A stretch of 64,000 nt of DNA, taken from NCBI GenBank assembly GCA_029961685.1, contig JARWKL010000002.1:26814908-26878907 (forward strand), read 5' to 3'. Source of the stretch: Aristolochia californica (lineage: Eukaryota; Streptophyta; Magnoliopsida; Piperales; Aristolochiaceae). The position numbers and the translations under genes were made by a program. The notes under the pieces are model-generated. The model ran no database searches. It was not told the origin of the DNA and saw only the letters and a program-made list of their open reading frames with translations. Below are positions 1 through 14,600 of the stretch, piece by piece; within the stretch, counting starts at the first letter, position 1; each line of letters begins with the position of its first letter.

Positions 1-422
1 TCCTTGAAATATTTGGATCCTTAGGTCATTTGCATCTTGAACATGTTTGAGGCAAGTTTATCCATATTTAAAACATGTTAGGATCAATTAGAAATCTCTT
101 TCTTATAAAATTCCACCAAGCTATTAAGGGTTGATTGGTGGAATTTCCCATACATGGATAACAAAACTTTGGTTTTCAATTTTTTGCATACATGAACTCT
201 AAAATTTTAATTTTGTTTTGAGCTTTTCGCCTTATATTTTTGTTTATGAGAAAAATGGGAGAGTGAAAACTCAAGTTTGGATTTGAAAAAAAATTGAACA
301 TCCAAAATGGAAATACACAAATGCTGAGAGAGATAATTCCAAAAAATATCTGTGATTTTTAAGGATTGTAAACTCTTTTAGTTTTTTTATATATCTGGTT
401 ATACAATTATCGGAAAAGGAGA

Positions 423-450
423 GGGGGGGGGGGGGGGGGGGGGGGGGGGG
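423..450. repeat. G28 homopolymer run
   Basis: 28 consecutive G on the forward strand at the unit's fixed C/G-run position (left array, hence G). Ordinary units have about 5-8. The length may be affected by base-calling. Confidence 0.85.
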
Positions 451-3400
451 TATGCATTTTTAACTCAGTGTTGACTCCCAAACCATAAGTCATTTCTGAC
501 AAAAAATTTAGCCGTTACACATCATTAATCGATCAAAACATTTACGATGATCTATGATTGTTAGGTCCACCTTTTGTAAATAGGCAAAACGTGGGTTGTT
601 GGCTGTTGTAAATGTCCTACCGCATGTTAAACTTGAGAATTTAATTTTTCCTTCTCCTTGATATTTTTGGATCATTAGGTCATTTGCATCTTCAACATGT
701 TTCTGGCATGCATATCCATATTTAAAACATGTTAGGATCAATTAGAAATCTCTTTCTTATAAAATTCCACCAAGCCATTAGGGATTGACTAGTGGAATTT
801 CCTATCCATGGATAACAAAACTTTGGTTTTCATTTTTAGTGCATGAAATAATTTTTTTCACTTACATTTGTTATAGTTTCCAATTTTTTGCATACATAAA
901 CTCTAAAATTTTCATTTTGTTATGATCTATATGCCTTATCTTTTTGTTTACGAGAAAAATGGGGGAATGAAAACTCAATTTTGGATTTGAAAAATATTGA
1001 ACATCCAAAATGGAAATGCACAAATGTTGAGAGAGATAATTCAAAAAGAATGAGTGATTTTAAAAGATCGTAAACTCTTTTATTTTTTAATAAATTTGGT
1101 TTCCAAATTATCGGAAAAGGTGGAGCAAGGCATTTTTAACTGAATGTTAACTCCCAAACCATAAGTCATTTCTAAAAAAACATTATAGCTGTTACACATC
1201 ATTAATCGATCAAAAAATTTACAATGATCTATGATTGTTAGGTCCACTTTATTTAAATAGGCAAAAAATGGGTTGTTTGGCTGAGGTAAATATCCCACCG
1301 CACGTTTAACTTGAGAATTTAATTTTTTCTAGTCATTGAAATTTTTGGATCATTAGGTCATTTGCATCTTCAACATGTTTCAGGCATATATATCCATATT
1401 TAAAACATGCGAGGATCAATTAGAAATCTCTTTCTTATAAAATGCCATCAAGCTATTAGGGGTTGTAGTGGTGGAATATCCCAAACAGGGATAAAAAAAA
1501 CTTAGGTGTTCATTTTTTGTGCATGAAATAATTTTTTTCACCTATATTTATTGTAGTTTTTAATTTTTTGTATACATAAACTCTAAAATTTTCATTTTTT
1601 TGTGATCTATTTGCCTTATCTTTTTTGTTTACGAGTAAAATGGAAGAGTGAAAACTCAAGTTTGGATTTGAAAAAAAATTTAACATCCAAAATGAAAATG
1701 CACAAATGGTGAGAGAGATAATTCCAAAAAGTATCTATGATTTTTAAGGATCGTAAACCCTTTTAGTTTTTTATATATTAGGTTTTTCAATCATCAGAAA
1801 AGGGGGGGAGGGATGGTGGCATTTTGAACTTCTTGTGTTGACTCCCAAACCATAAGTCATTTGTAACAAAAATTATAGCCGTTACACTTCATTAATTGAT
1901 CAAAAAATTTACAATGATGTATGATTGTTTGGTCCAATTTTTGTCAATAGGCAAAGAGTTGGTTGTTTGGCTCTGGTAAATATCCCACCGCATGTTAACT
2001 TGGCTACTCCTTGAAATTTTTGAATCATTAGGTCATTTGCAACTTCAACATGTTTCAGGCATGCTTATCCATATTTAAAACATTTTAGGATCAATTTTTT
2101 TCATGCATAAACTCTAAAATTTTTATTTTGTTGTGATCTGTTTGCCTTATAGTTTTGTTTACGAGAAAAATAGGAGAGTGAAAACTCAGGTTTGGATTTG
2201 AAAAAAGATATAACATCCAAAATGGAAGTGCACAAACGCTGAGAGAGATAATTCCACAAAGTATATGTTATTTTTAAGGCTTGTAAACTCTTTTTGTTTT
2301 TTACATATTACGTTTTCCAATCATCGAAAAAAGAAGGGCTAGGCAATTTTAACTGGGTGTTGACTCCCAAACCATAAGTCATTTCTAAGAAAAATTATAG
2401 ATGTTACAAATCATTAATCAATCAAAACATTTACAATGATCTATGATTGTTAGGTCCGCTTTTTGTAAATAGGTAAAAAGTGGGTTGTTTGGCTCTGGTA
2501 AGTATCCCTCTGCACGTTAAGTTCAGAATTTATTTTTTCCTACTTCTTGAAATTTTAGGATCATTAGGTCATTTGCATCTTCAACATGTTTTAGGCATGC
2601 ATATCCATATTTAAATTTTTTTAGGACCAATTATAAATCTTTTTCTTATAAAATTCCATCAAGCTATTTGGGGTTGTACTAGTGGAATTTCCCAAACATG
2701 GATAACAAAACTTTAGTGTTCATTTTTAGTGCGTGAAATAATTTTCTTCAGTAATATTTATTATAGTTTTCAATTTTTGAGCACATAAACTCCAAAATTT
2801 TCATTTTGTAGTGATATTTTAGCCTCATCTTTTTATTTACAAAAAAATGGGATAGTGAAAACTCAAGTTTGGATTTGAAAAAACATTGGACATCCAAAAT
2901 GGAAATGCACAAATGCTGAGAGAGATAATTCCAAAAAAGTATATGTGATTTTTAAAGATTATAAACTCTTTACATTTTTATATATTAGGTTTTGTAATCA
3001 TTGGAAATGGGGGGGCGAGGTATTTTTAACCGAGTGTTGACTCCCAAACCACAAGTCATTTCTAAAAAAAATTATAGCCGTTACACATCATTAATCGATC
3101 AAAATATTTACAATGATATATGATTTTTAGGTCCACTTTTTGTAAATAGGAAAAAAGTGGGTTGTTTGGCTCTTGTAAATATCCCACCGCACGTTAACTT
3201 GAGCATTTAATTTTTCCTATTCCTTAAAATTTTTGGATCATTAGGTCATTTTCATCTTCAACAAGTTTCAGGCATGCATATCCATATTTAAAACATGTTA
3301 GGATCAATTAGAAATCTCTTTCTTATAAAATCCATAAAGCTATTAGGGGTGGTACTGGTGGAATTTCCAAAACATGGATAACAAAACTTTGGTGTTCATT

Positions 3401-6400
3401 TTGTGCGCCTGAAATAATTTTCTTCACTTACATTTGTTATAGTTTTTTATTTTTTGCATACATAAACTCTAATATTTTTATTTTGTTGTGATCTATTTGC
3501 CTTATCTTTTTGTTTATGAGAAAAATGGGAGAGTGAAAACTTCAGTTTGGATTTGCAAAAAAATTGAACATCCAAAATGGAAATGCACAAATGTTGAGTG
3601 AGATAATTCCAAAAATTATCAGTGATTTTAAAGATCGTAAACTCTTTTAGTTCTTAATATATTATGTTTTCCAATCATCGAAAAAGAGGGAGTGAAGCAT
3701 TTTTAACTGAGTGTTGACTGCCAAACCATAAGTCATTTCTAACAAAAATATAGCTATTACACATAATTAATCGATGAAAACATTTACAATGACCTATGAT
3801 TGTTAGATCCGCTTTTTGTAAATAGGCAAAAACTGGGTTGTTTGGCTCTGGTAAATATCACACCGCATGTGAACTTGAAAATTTAATTTTTCCTATTCCT
3901 TAAAAGTTTTGCATCATTAGGTCATTTGCATCTTCAACATGTTTCAGGCATGCATATCCATATTTAAAACATGTTAGGATCGAATAGAAATCTCTTTCTT
4001 ATAAAATTCCACCAAGCTATTAGGGGTTGTACTGGTGGAATTTGCCATACATGGATAACAAAACTTTCGTGTTCATTTTTAGGGCGTGAAATAATTTTCT
4101 TCACTTAAATTTATTATAGTTTTCAAATTTTGGCATACATAAACTCTAAAATTTTCATTTTGTTCACAATCTATTTGCCTTATCTTTTTGTTCACGGGAA
4201 AAAAGGGAGAGTGAAACTCAAGTTTGGATTTCAAAAAAATTGAACATTGAAAATGGAAATGCATAAATGCTGAGAAAGATAATTCCAAAAAATATCTGCG
4301 ATTTTTAAGGATTGTAAACTTTTTTAGTTTTTTATATATTAGGGTTTGCAATAATCGGAAAAGGGGGCGAGGCATTTTTAACTGAGTGTTGACTCCCAAA
4401 CCATAAGTCATTTCTAACAAAAATTATAGCGGTTACACATCATTAATCAATCAAACATTTACGATGATCTATAATTGTTAGGTCCACTTTTTGTAAATAG
4501 GAAAAAAGTGGGTTGTTTGGTTCTGGTATATATCCCACCGCACATTAACATGAGAATTTAATTTTTTGTACTCCTTGAAATTTTGGATCATTATGTCATT
4601 TGCATCTTTAACATGTTTCTAGCATGCATATCCATATTTAAAATATGTTAGGATCAATTAGAAATCTCTTTCTGATAAAATTCCACCAAGCTATTAGGGG
4701 TTGTACTAGTGGAAATTTCCCAAACAAGGATAACAAAACTTTGGTGTTCATTTTTAGTGCGTTAAATAATTTTCTTCACTTACATTTTTTATAGTTTTCA
4801 ATTTTTTGCATACATAAACTCTAACATTTAATTTTTTTTGGGATCCATTCGCCTTACCTTTTTGTTTACGACAAAAATGGGAGAGTGAAAACTCAAGTTT
4901 GGATTTTAAAAAAAAATTAAAATCCAAAATGGAAATGTACAAATACTGAGAGAGATAATTCCAAAAAGTATCTGTGATTTTTAAGGATCGTAAACTCTTT
5001 AAGTTCTTAATATATTAGGTTTTCCAATCATTGGAAAAGGGGGAGCGAGACATTTGTAACTGAATGTTGACTCCCAAAGCATAATTCATTTCTAACACAA
5101 ATTATAGCAGTTACACATCATTAATCGATCAAAACATTTACGATGATCTATAATTGTTAGGTCCGCTTTTTGTAAATAGGAAAAAGTGGGTTGTTTGGTT
5201 CTGGTATATATCCCACCGCACATTAACATGAGAATTTAATTTTTCGTACTCCTTGAAATTTTGGATCATTAGGTCATTTGCTTCTTCAACATGTTTTAGG
5301 CATGCATATCCATATTTAAAACATGTTAGGATCAATTAGAAATCACTTTCTTATAAAATTCCACCGAGCAATAAGGGGTGGTACTAATGAAATTTTCCAA
5401 ACATGGATAACACAACTTTGGTGTTCATTTTTAGTGCGCGAAATAATTTTTTTCACTGAAATTTATTATAGTTTTCAATTTTTTGCATACATAAACTCTA
5501 AAATTTTCATTTTTTTGTGATCTATTTGCCTTATGTTTTTGTTTTCGAGAAAAATGGGAGAGTGAAAACTCAAGTTTGGATTTGAAAAAAAATTGAAAAT
5601 CCAAAATGGAAATGCACAAATGCTGAGAGAGATAATTCCAAAAAGTGTCTGTGATTTTCAAAGACCGTAAACTATTTTATTTTTTTAAATATTAGGTTTT
5701 ATAAACATTGGAAAAGGGGGGGCGAGGCAATTTTAACTGAATGTTAAATCCTACACCATAACTCATTTCTAACAAAAATTATTGCTATTATACATCATTA
5801 ATCCATCAAAAAATTTACGATGATATATTTTGTTTTTGTTTGGTAAATATCCCTCTGCACGTTAACTTGAGAATTTAATTTTTCCTACTTCTTGAAATTT
5901 TTTGATCATTAGGTCATTTGCATCTTCAACATGTTTCAGGCATGCTTATCCATATTTAAAACATGTTAGGATCATTTAAAAATCTCTTTCTTATAAAATT
6001 TGACCAAGCAATTAGGGTTGTACTCGGGGAATTTCCCAAACATGGATAACCAAACTTTGGTGTTCTTTTTTAGTGCGTGAAATAATTTTCTTCACTTAAA
6101 TTTATAATAGTTTTCAACTTTTTTGTGTACATAAACTCCAAAATTTTCATTTTTTTGTGATTTGTACGCCTTATCTTTTTGTTAACGAGAAAAATGGGAG
6201 AGTGAAAACTCAAGTTTGGATTTAAAAAAAACTTGAACATCCTAAATGGAAATGCAAAAATTGTGAATGAGATAATTCCTAAAGTATATGTGATTTTTAA
6301 TCGAGTGTTGACTCCCTAACCTTAAGTCATTTCTTAAAAAACATTATAATCATTACACTTCATTAATTGATCAAAAATTTACAATGATCTATGATTGTGA

Positions 6401-6490
6401 AGTCCGCTTTTTGTAAATGGGCAAAAAGGGGTTGTTTGGCTTTGGTAAATATCACACCGCACGTTAACTTGAGAATTTAATTTTTCCTAC

Positions 6491-6517
6491 ACCTTGAAAT
6501 TTCACCTTGAAATTTTT
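6491..6517. repeat. 13-bp tandem duplication (ACCTTGAAATTTC)
   Basis: ACCTTGAAATTT occurs at 6491 and again at 6504, where other units have a single copy. It is a simple slippage duplication inside one unit. Confidence 0.85.
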
Positions 6518-9500
6518 GGATCATGAGGTAATTTGCATCTTCAACATGTTTCAGGCATGCATATCCATTTTTAAAACATGGTAGGATCAATTACAAATCT
6601 CTTTCAGAAAAAATTCCACCAAGCTATTAGGGGTAGTACTCGTAGAATTTCGCAAACATGGATAACAAAACTTTTGTGATTATCTTTAGTGCGTGAAATA
6701 ATTTTATTTGTTTACATTTATTGTAGTTTTCAATTTTTTACATGCACAAACTCTAAAATTTTCATTTTCTTGTGATATATTTGCCTTATCTTTTGTTTTT
6801 ACGAGGAACAAGGCAGAGGGGAAACTCAAGTTTGGATTTGAAAAAAAAATGAACATCCAAAATGGAAATGCACTAATGGTGAGAGAGATAATTCCAAAAA
6901 GTATCTCTAATTTTTAAGGATTGTGAACTCTTTTAGTTTTTAATATATTAGGTTTTGCAATCATTAGAAAGGGAGAGGGGTGCGAGGCATTTTTAACTGA
7001 GTGTGACTCCCAAACCGTAAATCATTTCTAACAAAAATGATAGCCGTTACACATCATTAATCGATCAATACATTTATGATGATCTATGATTGTTAGGTCC
7101 ACTTTTTCCAAATAGGCAAAAAGAGGGTTTTTTTGGCTCTGGTAAATATCCCACTGCACGTAAACTTGAGAATTAAAATTTTCCTATTCCTTGAAATTTT
7201 TGGATCATTAAGCCATTTGCATCTTCAACATGTTTCAGCCATGCATATCCATATTTAAAACATGTTGGGATCAATTTGAAATCTCTTTCTTATAAAATTC
7301 CACCAAGCTATATGGAAATTTCCCAAACATGTATACCAAAACTTTAGTGAATATTTTTAGTGAGTGAATTAATTTTCTTCACTTACATTTATTATAGTTT
7401 TCAATTTTTTGCATAAATAAACTCTAAAATTTTCATTGTGTTGTAATATATTTGCCTTATCTTTTTGTTTACGAGTAAAAAGGAAGTGTGAAAACTCAAG
7501 TTTGGATTTGAAAAAAAATGAACATCCAAAATGGAAATGAACAAATGCTAATAGAGATAATTCCAAAAAGTATCTATGAGTGTTGACTCCCAAACCATAA
7601 GTCACTTCTAAAAAAAATTATAGCCGTTACAAATCATTAATCGATCAAAACATTTACGATGATCTATGATTGTTAGGTCCGCTTTTATTAAATAGGAAAA
7701 AAGTTTGTTGTTTGGCTCTGGTAAATATCCCACCGCACGTGAACTTCAGAATTATATTTTTCTTGCTCCTTGAAATTTTTGGATCATTAGGTCATTTGCA
7801 TCTTCAGCATGTTTTAGGCATGCTTATCAATATTTAAAATAGGTTAGGATCAATTATAAATCTCTTTCTTATAAAATTCCACCCAGCTATTTGGGGTTGT
7901 ACTGGTGGAATTTCCCAAACATGGATAACAAAACTTTGGTGTCATTTTTAGTGCATGGCATAATTTTCTTCTCTTACATTTATTACAGTTTTCAATTTTT
8001 TGCATAAATAAACACTAAAATTTTTATTTTTTTGTGATCTATTTGCCTTATCATTTTGTTTACAACAAAAATAGAAGAGTGAAAACTCAAGATTGGATTT
8101 GAAAAAATAAAATAAAATCCCAAATGGAAATGCACAAATGCTGAGAGAGAGAATTCCAAAAAGTATCTGTGATTTTTAAGGATTTTAAACTCTTTAAGTT
8201 TTTTATATATTAGGTTTTGCAATCATCAGAAAAGAGGGGGCGAGGTATTTTTAACCTAGTGTTGACTCCCAAACCGTAAGTCATTTCTAACAAAAATTAT
8301 AGTTCTTACACATCGATAATCAATCAAAAAAATTTCGATGATCTACGATTGTTATGTTTGCTTTTTGTAAATAGGCAAAAAGTGGGTTGTTTGGCTCTGG
8401 TAAATATCACACCGCACGTTAACTTCAGAATTTAATTTTTCCCACTCCTTGAAATTTTTGAATAATTAGGTCATTTGCATATTCAACATGTTTCAGGCAT
8501 GCACATCAATATTTAAAGCAAGTTAGGATCAATTAGAAATCTCTATCATAAAAAATTCCACCAAGCTATTAGTGGATGTACAGGTGGATTTTCGAAAACA
8601 TGGTTAACAAAACTTTGGTGTTCATTTTTAGTGTGTGAAATAATTTTCTTCTCTTACATTTATTATAGTTTTCAATTTTTTGCATACATAAACTCTAAAA
8701 TTTTCATCTTGTTGCGATCTAATTGCCTTATCTTTTTGTTTACGAGAAAAATGAGAGAATGAAAAATCAAGTATGGATTTGAAAAAAAATTGAACATCCA
8801 AAATAGAAATGCACAAATTCTGAGAGAGATAATTCCAAAAAGTATCTACTAATTTTAAGAATTTTAAACTCTTTTTGTGTTTTATATAAAAGGGGGCGAG
8901 GCATTTTTAAAACGAGTGTTGACTCCTAAATCATAAGTAATTTCTAAAAAAATTATTACTATTACACATCATTAAGCAATCAAAATATTTACGATGATCT
9001 ATGATTGTTAGGTCCGCTTTTTGTAAATAGGCAAAAAGAGGGTTGTTTGGCACTGGTAAATATCCCACCGCACATTAACTTGAGAATATAATTTTTCGTA
9101 CTCCTTAAAATTTTTGGATCATTAGGTCATTTGCTTCTTGAACATGGTCCAAGCATGCTTATCCATATTTAAAACAAGTTAGCATCAATTAGAAATCTCT
9201 TTCTTATAAACTTCCACCAAGCTACTAGGGGTTGTACTAGTGGAATTTCCAATACATGGATAACAAAACTTTGGTGTTCATTTTTAATGCATGAAATAAT
9301 TTTCTTCACTTACATTTATTATAGTTTTCAATTCTTTGCATACATAAACTCTAAATTTTCAATTTGTTGCGATCTTTTTGCCTTATCTTTTTGTTTACGA
9401 GAAAAATGGGAGAGTGAAAACTCAAGTTTGGATTTGAAAAAAAATTGATCCAAAATGGAAACACACAAATGCTGAGAGAGATAATTCCAAAAAGTATCTG

Positions 9501-9562
9501 TGATGCTTAGGGACCGTAAACTCTTTTCTTTTAGGTTATTAGGTTTTGTACTCATTGGAAAA

Positions 9563-9585
9563 GGGGGGGGGGGGGGGGGGGGGGG
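9563..9585. repeat. G23 homopolymer run
   Basis: 23 consecutive G in the left array, at the fixed position before CGAGGCATTTTTAAC. Confidence 0.85.
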
Positions 9586-10927
9586 CGAGGCATTTTTAAC
9601 TAAGTGTTGACTCCCAAACCATAAGTCATTTCTAACAAAAATTAAAACCATTACACATCATTAATCGATCAAAACATTTATGATGATCTATGATTGTTAG
9701 GTCCGCTTTTTTTAAATAGGCAAAAGTTGGTTGTTTGGCTCAGGTAAATATCCAACCGCACGTTAACTTGAGAATTAAATTTTTCCTACTCGAAATTTTT
9801 GGGTCATGAGGTCATTTGCATCATCAACCTATTTCAGGCATGCATATCCATATTTAAAACATGTTAGGATCAATTAGAAATCTCTTTCTTATAAAATTCC
9901 ACCAAGCTATTAGGGGTTGTACAGGTGGAATTTCCCAAACAAGGATAATAAAACTTTGGTGTCTATTTTTAGTGCACCAAATAATTTTCTTCTCTTAAAT
10001 TTATTTTAGATTTCAACTTTTTGCATACATAAAATCTAAAATTTTCATTTTGTTGTGATCTATTCGCCTTATCTTTTTTTTTTTACGAGAAAAATGGGAC
10101 AGTGAAAACTCAAGTTTGGATTTGAAAAAAAATTGAACATCCAAATGGAAATGTACAAATGCTGAGAGAGATAATTCCAAAAAGTATCTGTGATTTTTAA
10201 GGATTGTAAACTCTTTTAGTTTTTATATATTAGGTTTGAAATAATCGAAAAAGGGGGGTGAGGAATTTTTAACCGACTTTTGACTCCCAAACCATAAATC
10301 ATTTCTAACAAAAATTATAGCTATTACACATGATTAATCAATCAAAATATTTACGATTATCTATGACTGTTAGGTCCATTTTTTTTAATAGGCAAAAAGA
10401 GGGTTGTTAGGCTCTGGTAAATATCCCACCGCACAGTAACTTGAGAATTTTAATTTTTCATACAGCTTAAAATTTTGGAATCATTAGGTCATTTGCTTCT
10501 TCAACATGTTTCGGGCATGCATATCCATATTTAAGACATGTTAGGATCAGTTAGAAATCTCTTTCTTATAAAATTCCACCAAGCTATTACAGGTTGTATT
10601 GATGGAATTTCCCATACGTGGATAACAAAATTTTGGTGTTCATTTTTAGAGAATGAAATAATATTCTCCACTTACATTTACTATAGTTTTCAATTTTTTG
10701 CATACATAAAATCTAAAATTTTCACTTTGTTGCAATTTGTTTGCCTTATCTTTTTCTTTACAAGAAAAATGGGAGAGTGAAAATTCAAGTTTGGATTTGA
10801 AAAAACATTGAACATCAACGGAAATGCAAAAATACTTAGGGAGATAATTCCAAAAAGTATCTGTGATTTTTAAGGATTGTAAACTCTTTTATTTTTTCAT
10901 ATATAAGGTTTTATACTAATCAGAAAA

Positions 10928-10939
10928 GGGGGGGGGGGG
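10928..10939. repeat. G12 homopolymer run
   Basis: 12 consecutive G in the left array at the fixed position. A moderate expansion. Confidence 0.85.
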
Positions 10940-11551
10940 AGGCATTTTTAACTGAGTGTTGACTCCCAAACCATAAGTCATTTCTAACAAAAAAAATAGC
11001 TATTACACATTATTAATTGAACAAAAAGTTTTAGATGATCTATGATTGTTAGGTTTGCCTTTTGTATATTGGCAAAAAGATGGTTGTTTGGCTTTGGTAA
11101 TTATCCCACCGCACGATAACTTGAGAATTTAATATTTCCTACTCTTTAAAATTTTTGGATCATTAGGTCATTTTCATCTTCAACATGTTTGAGGCATGCT
11201 TATCCATATTTAAAACATGTTAGGATCAATTAGAAATCTCTTTCTTATAAAATTTCGCCAAGCTATTAGGGGTTGTACTATTGGAATTTCCCAAACTTGG
11301 ATAACAAAACTTTGGTGTTCATTTTTAGTGCGTGAAATAATTTTCTTCACTCAAATTTATTATATTTTTCACTTCTTTGCATACATAAACTCTAAAATTT
11401 TAATTTTTTTGTGATCTATTTGCCTTTTCTTTTTGTTTACGAGAAAAATGGGAGAGTGAAAACTCGTTTGGATTTGAAAAAAAATTGAAAATCCAAAATG
11501 GAAATGCACAAATGCTGAGAGTGATAATTCAAAATTTTATTTGTGATTTTT

Positions 11552-11651
11552 NNNNNNNNNNNNNNNNNNNNNNNNNNNNNNNNNNNNNNNNNNNNNNNNN
11601 NNNNNNNNNNNNNNNNNNNNNNNNNNNNNNNNNNNNNNNNNNNNNNNNNNN
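11552..11651. other. Assembly gap, exactly 100 N
   Basis: A run of exactly 100 N, the usual placeholder for a gap of unknown size. The sequence stops about 328 bp after the unit's phase marker and resumes about 184 bp after it. The two sides are therefore out of step by an amount that needs about 534 bp, or 534 plus a multiple of 678 bp, of missing satellite. The roughly 144 bp of unit phase present on both sides differs at many positions, so the flanks are different units and not an unmerged overlap. Confidence 0.97.
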
Positions 11652-14600
11652 TGTTGTAATCTATTTGCCTTATATTTTTGTTTACGATAAAAATTGGAGA
11701 GTGAAAACCCAAGTTAGAATTTGAAAAAAATTGAACATCCAAAATGGAAATGCACAAATGCTGAGAGAGATAAATCCAAAAAGTATCTGTGATTTTTAAG
11801 GATTGTAAACTCTTTTAGTTTTTTATATATTTGGTTTTGCAAACATCGGAAAAGGGTGGCGTGGCATTTTTAACTGAGTGTTGACTCCGAAACCATAAGT
11901 CATTTCTAACAAAAAGTATAGCCATTACACATCATTAATCGATCAAAATATTTACGATGATCTATGATTGTTAGGTCCGTTTTTTGATAATAGGTAAAAA
12001 GATTGTTGTTTGGGTCTGGTATATTTCTCATCGCACGTTAACTTGAGAATTTAATTTGTCCTACTGCTTGAAATCTTTTGATCATTAGGTCATTTGCATC
12101 TTCAACATGATTCAGGCTTGCATATCCATATTTAAAACATGTTAGGATCAATTAGAAGTCTCTTTCTTATAAAATTCCACCAAGCTATTATGGGTTGTAC
12201 TGGTGGAATTTCCCAAACATGGATTACAAAACTTTTGTGTTCATTTTTACTGCGTGAAATAATTTTCTTCACTTTCATTGATGATAGTTTTCAATTTTTT
12301 TTTGCTTACATAAACTCTAAAATTTTCATTTTGTTGTTCTATTTGCCTTATTTTTTATTTATGAGATAAATGGGAGAGTGAAAAATAAAGTTTGGATTTG
12401 AAAAAAATTGAACCTCCAAAATCAAAATGCTCAAATACTGAGATAGATAATTCCAAAAAGTATCTGTGATTTTTAAGGATCGTAATCTCTTTTAGTTTAT
12501 TTATATATTAGGCTTTGCAATCATCGAAAAAGTGGGGGTGAGGCCTTTTTAACTGAGTGTTGACTCCCAAACCATAAGTCATTTCTAACAAACATTATAG
12601 TCGTTACACATCATTAATCGATGAAAACATTACGATGATCTATGATAGTTAGGTCCAATTTTTGTTAAGAGGCAAAATGTGGGTTGTTTGGCTCTGGTAA
12701 ATATCCAACCGCACGTTAGCTTGAGAATTTAATTTTTCCTACTACTTGAAATTTTTGGATCATTAGATCATTTGCATCTTCAACATGTTTCAGGCATGCA
12801 TATCCAAATTTAAAACATGTTAAGATCAATTAGAAATCTCTTTCTTATAAAATTCCACCATGCTATAAGGGGTTAAACAGGTGGAATTTTCCAGACATGG
12901 ATAACAAAACTCTGGTGTTCATTTTTAGTGCGTTGAATAATTTTCTTCACTTAAATTTATTATAGTTTTTAATTGTTTGCATACATAAACTCTAAAATTT
13001 TCATTTTGTTGCGATATTTTTGACTTATCTTTTTGTTTATGAGTAAAGTGGGAGAGTGAAAACTGAAGTTTGGATTTGAAAAAAAATTGAACATCCAAAA
13101 TGGAAATGCTCAATTGCAGTGAGAGATAATTCCAAAAAGTATCTGTGATATTTAAGGTTCGTAAACTTTTTTTTTATATATATTAGGTTTTGCAATCATC
13201 AATAAAAAGAGGGCGAGGCATTTTTAATTGTGTTGACTCCCAAACCGTAACTCATTTCAAACAAAAATTTTAGCCATTACACATCATTAATATATCAAAA
13301 CATTTATGATGATCTATGATAGTTAGGTCCGCTTTTTGTAAATTTGCAAATAATTGGTTGTTTGGCTCTTGTAATTATTCTACCGCACGTTGACTTGAGA
13401 ATTTAATTTTTTAGACTCCTTGAAATTTATTGATCATTAGGTCATTTGTAGCTTCAACATGTTTCAGGCATGCATATCCATATTTAAAATATGTTAGGAT
13501 CAATTAGAAATCTCTTTCTTATAAAATTCCACATAGCTATTTGGGGTTGTACTGGTGAAATTTCCCAAACATGGATAACAAAACTTTGGTGTTAATTTTA
13601 GTGCCTAAAGTAGTTTTCTTCACTTACATTTATTATAGTTTTCAATTTTTTGCATACATAAACTCTAAATTTTTCTTTTTCTAGTGATCTATTTGCCTTA
13701 TCTTTTTGTTTATGAGATAAATGGGAGAGTGAATACTCAAGTTTGGATTTGAAAAAAAATTGAACATCCAAAATGGAAATGCACAAATGCAGGGAGAGAT
13801 AATTCCAAAAAGGTTTTGTGATTTTTAACGATCATAAACTCATTTAATTTTTTATATATTATGTTTTCCAATCATCAAAAAAAGCAGGGCGAGGCATTTT
13901 TAACTGAGTGTTGACTCCCAAACCATAAGTCATTTCAGACAAAAAGTATAGCCGTTACACATCATTAATCGATCAAAACATTTATGATAATCTATGAATG
14001 TTAAGTCCGTTTTTTGTTAATAGGAAAAATTTGGGTTGTTTGGCTCTGCTAAATATCCCACCGCACATTAACTTGAGAATTTAATTTTTCCTACACCTTG
14101 AAATTTTTGGATCATTAGGTCATTTGCATCTTCAACATGTTTCAGGCATGCATATCCATATTTAAAACTTGTTAGGATCAATTAAAAATCTCATTCTTAT
14201 AAAATTCCACAAATCTATTAGGGATTGTACTTGTGGAATTTCCCCAACATGGATAACAAAACTTTGGTGTTCATTTTTAATGTGCAAAATAATTTTCTTC
14301 ACTTATATTTATTAAAGTTTTTAATTTTTTGCGTACATAAACTCTAAATTTTCATTTTGTTGTGATCTATTTGCCTTATCTTTTTGTTTACGAGAAATAT
14401 GGGAGAATGAAAACTCAAGTTTGGATTTGAAAAAAAATTGAACATCCATAATGCAAATGCACAAATGCTGAGAGAGATAATTCCAAAAAGTATCTGTGAT
14501 TTTTAAGGATTGTATACTCTTTTAGTTTTTTATATATTAGGTTTTCCAATCATTGAAAAAGGGGGGACGAGGCATTTTTAACCTAGTGTTGACTCCAAAA

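Larger units (their letters stand above)
1..11551 (-). repeat. Left satellite array, ~678-bp units, reverse orientation (part 1)
   Basis: Tandem array of the satellite, reading in the opposite direction to the main array on the right. Taking the motif GGATCAATTAGAAATC as a phase marker, it recurs at about 81, 735, 1413, 2088, 2624, 3301, 3977, 4651, 5329, 5969, 6584, 7268, 7847, 8526, 9181, 9867, 10544 and 11223. Most intervals are 674-679 bp. Short intervals mark internal deletions: 536 bp at 2088-2624, 640 at 5329, 615 at 5969, 579 at 7268. Each unit carries a G run (C run on the other strand) followed by a GAGGCATTTTTAACTGAGTG motif. The window opens inside a unit, and that first unit lacks about 80 bp near 180. 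I see no gene, RNA gene or recognised transposon here. Strand '-' is by convention relative to the right array. Confidence 0.96.

Noticed and set aside
423..450. Poly-G and poly-C runs as poly(A)-like tails or vector linkers
   Set aside because: They sit at one constant unit phase in many units and have a short C/G run in unexpanded units, so they are expansions of a native element.
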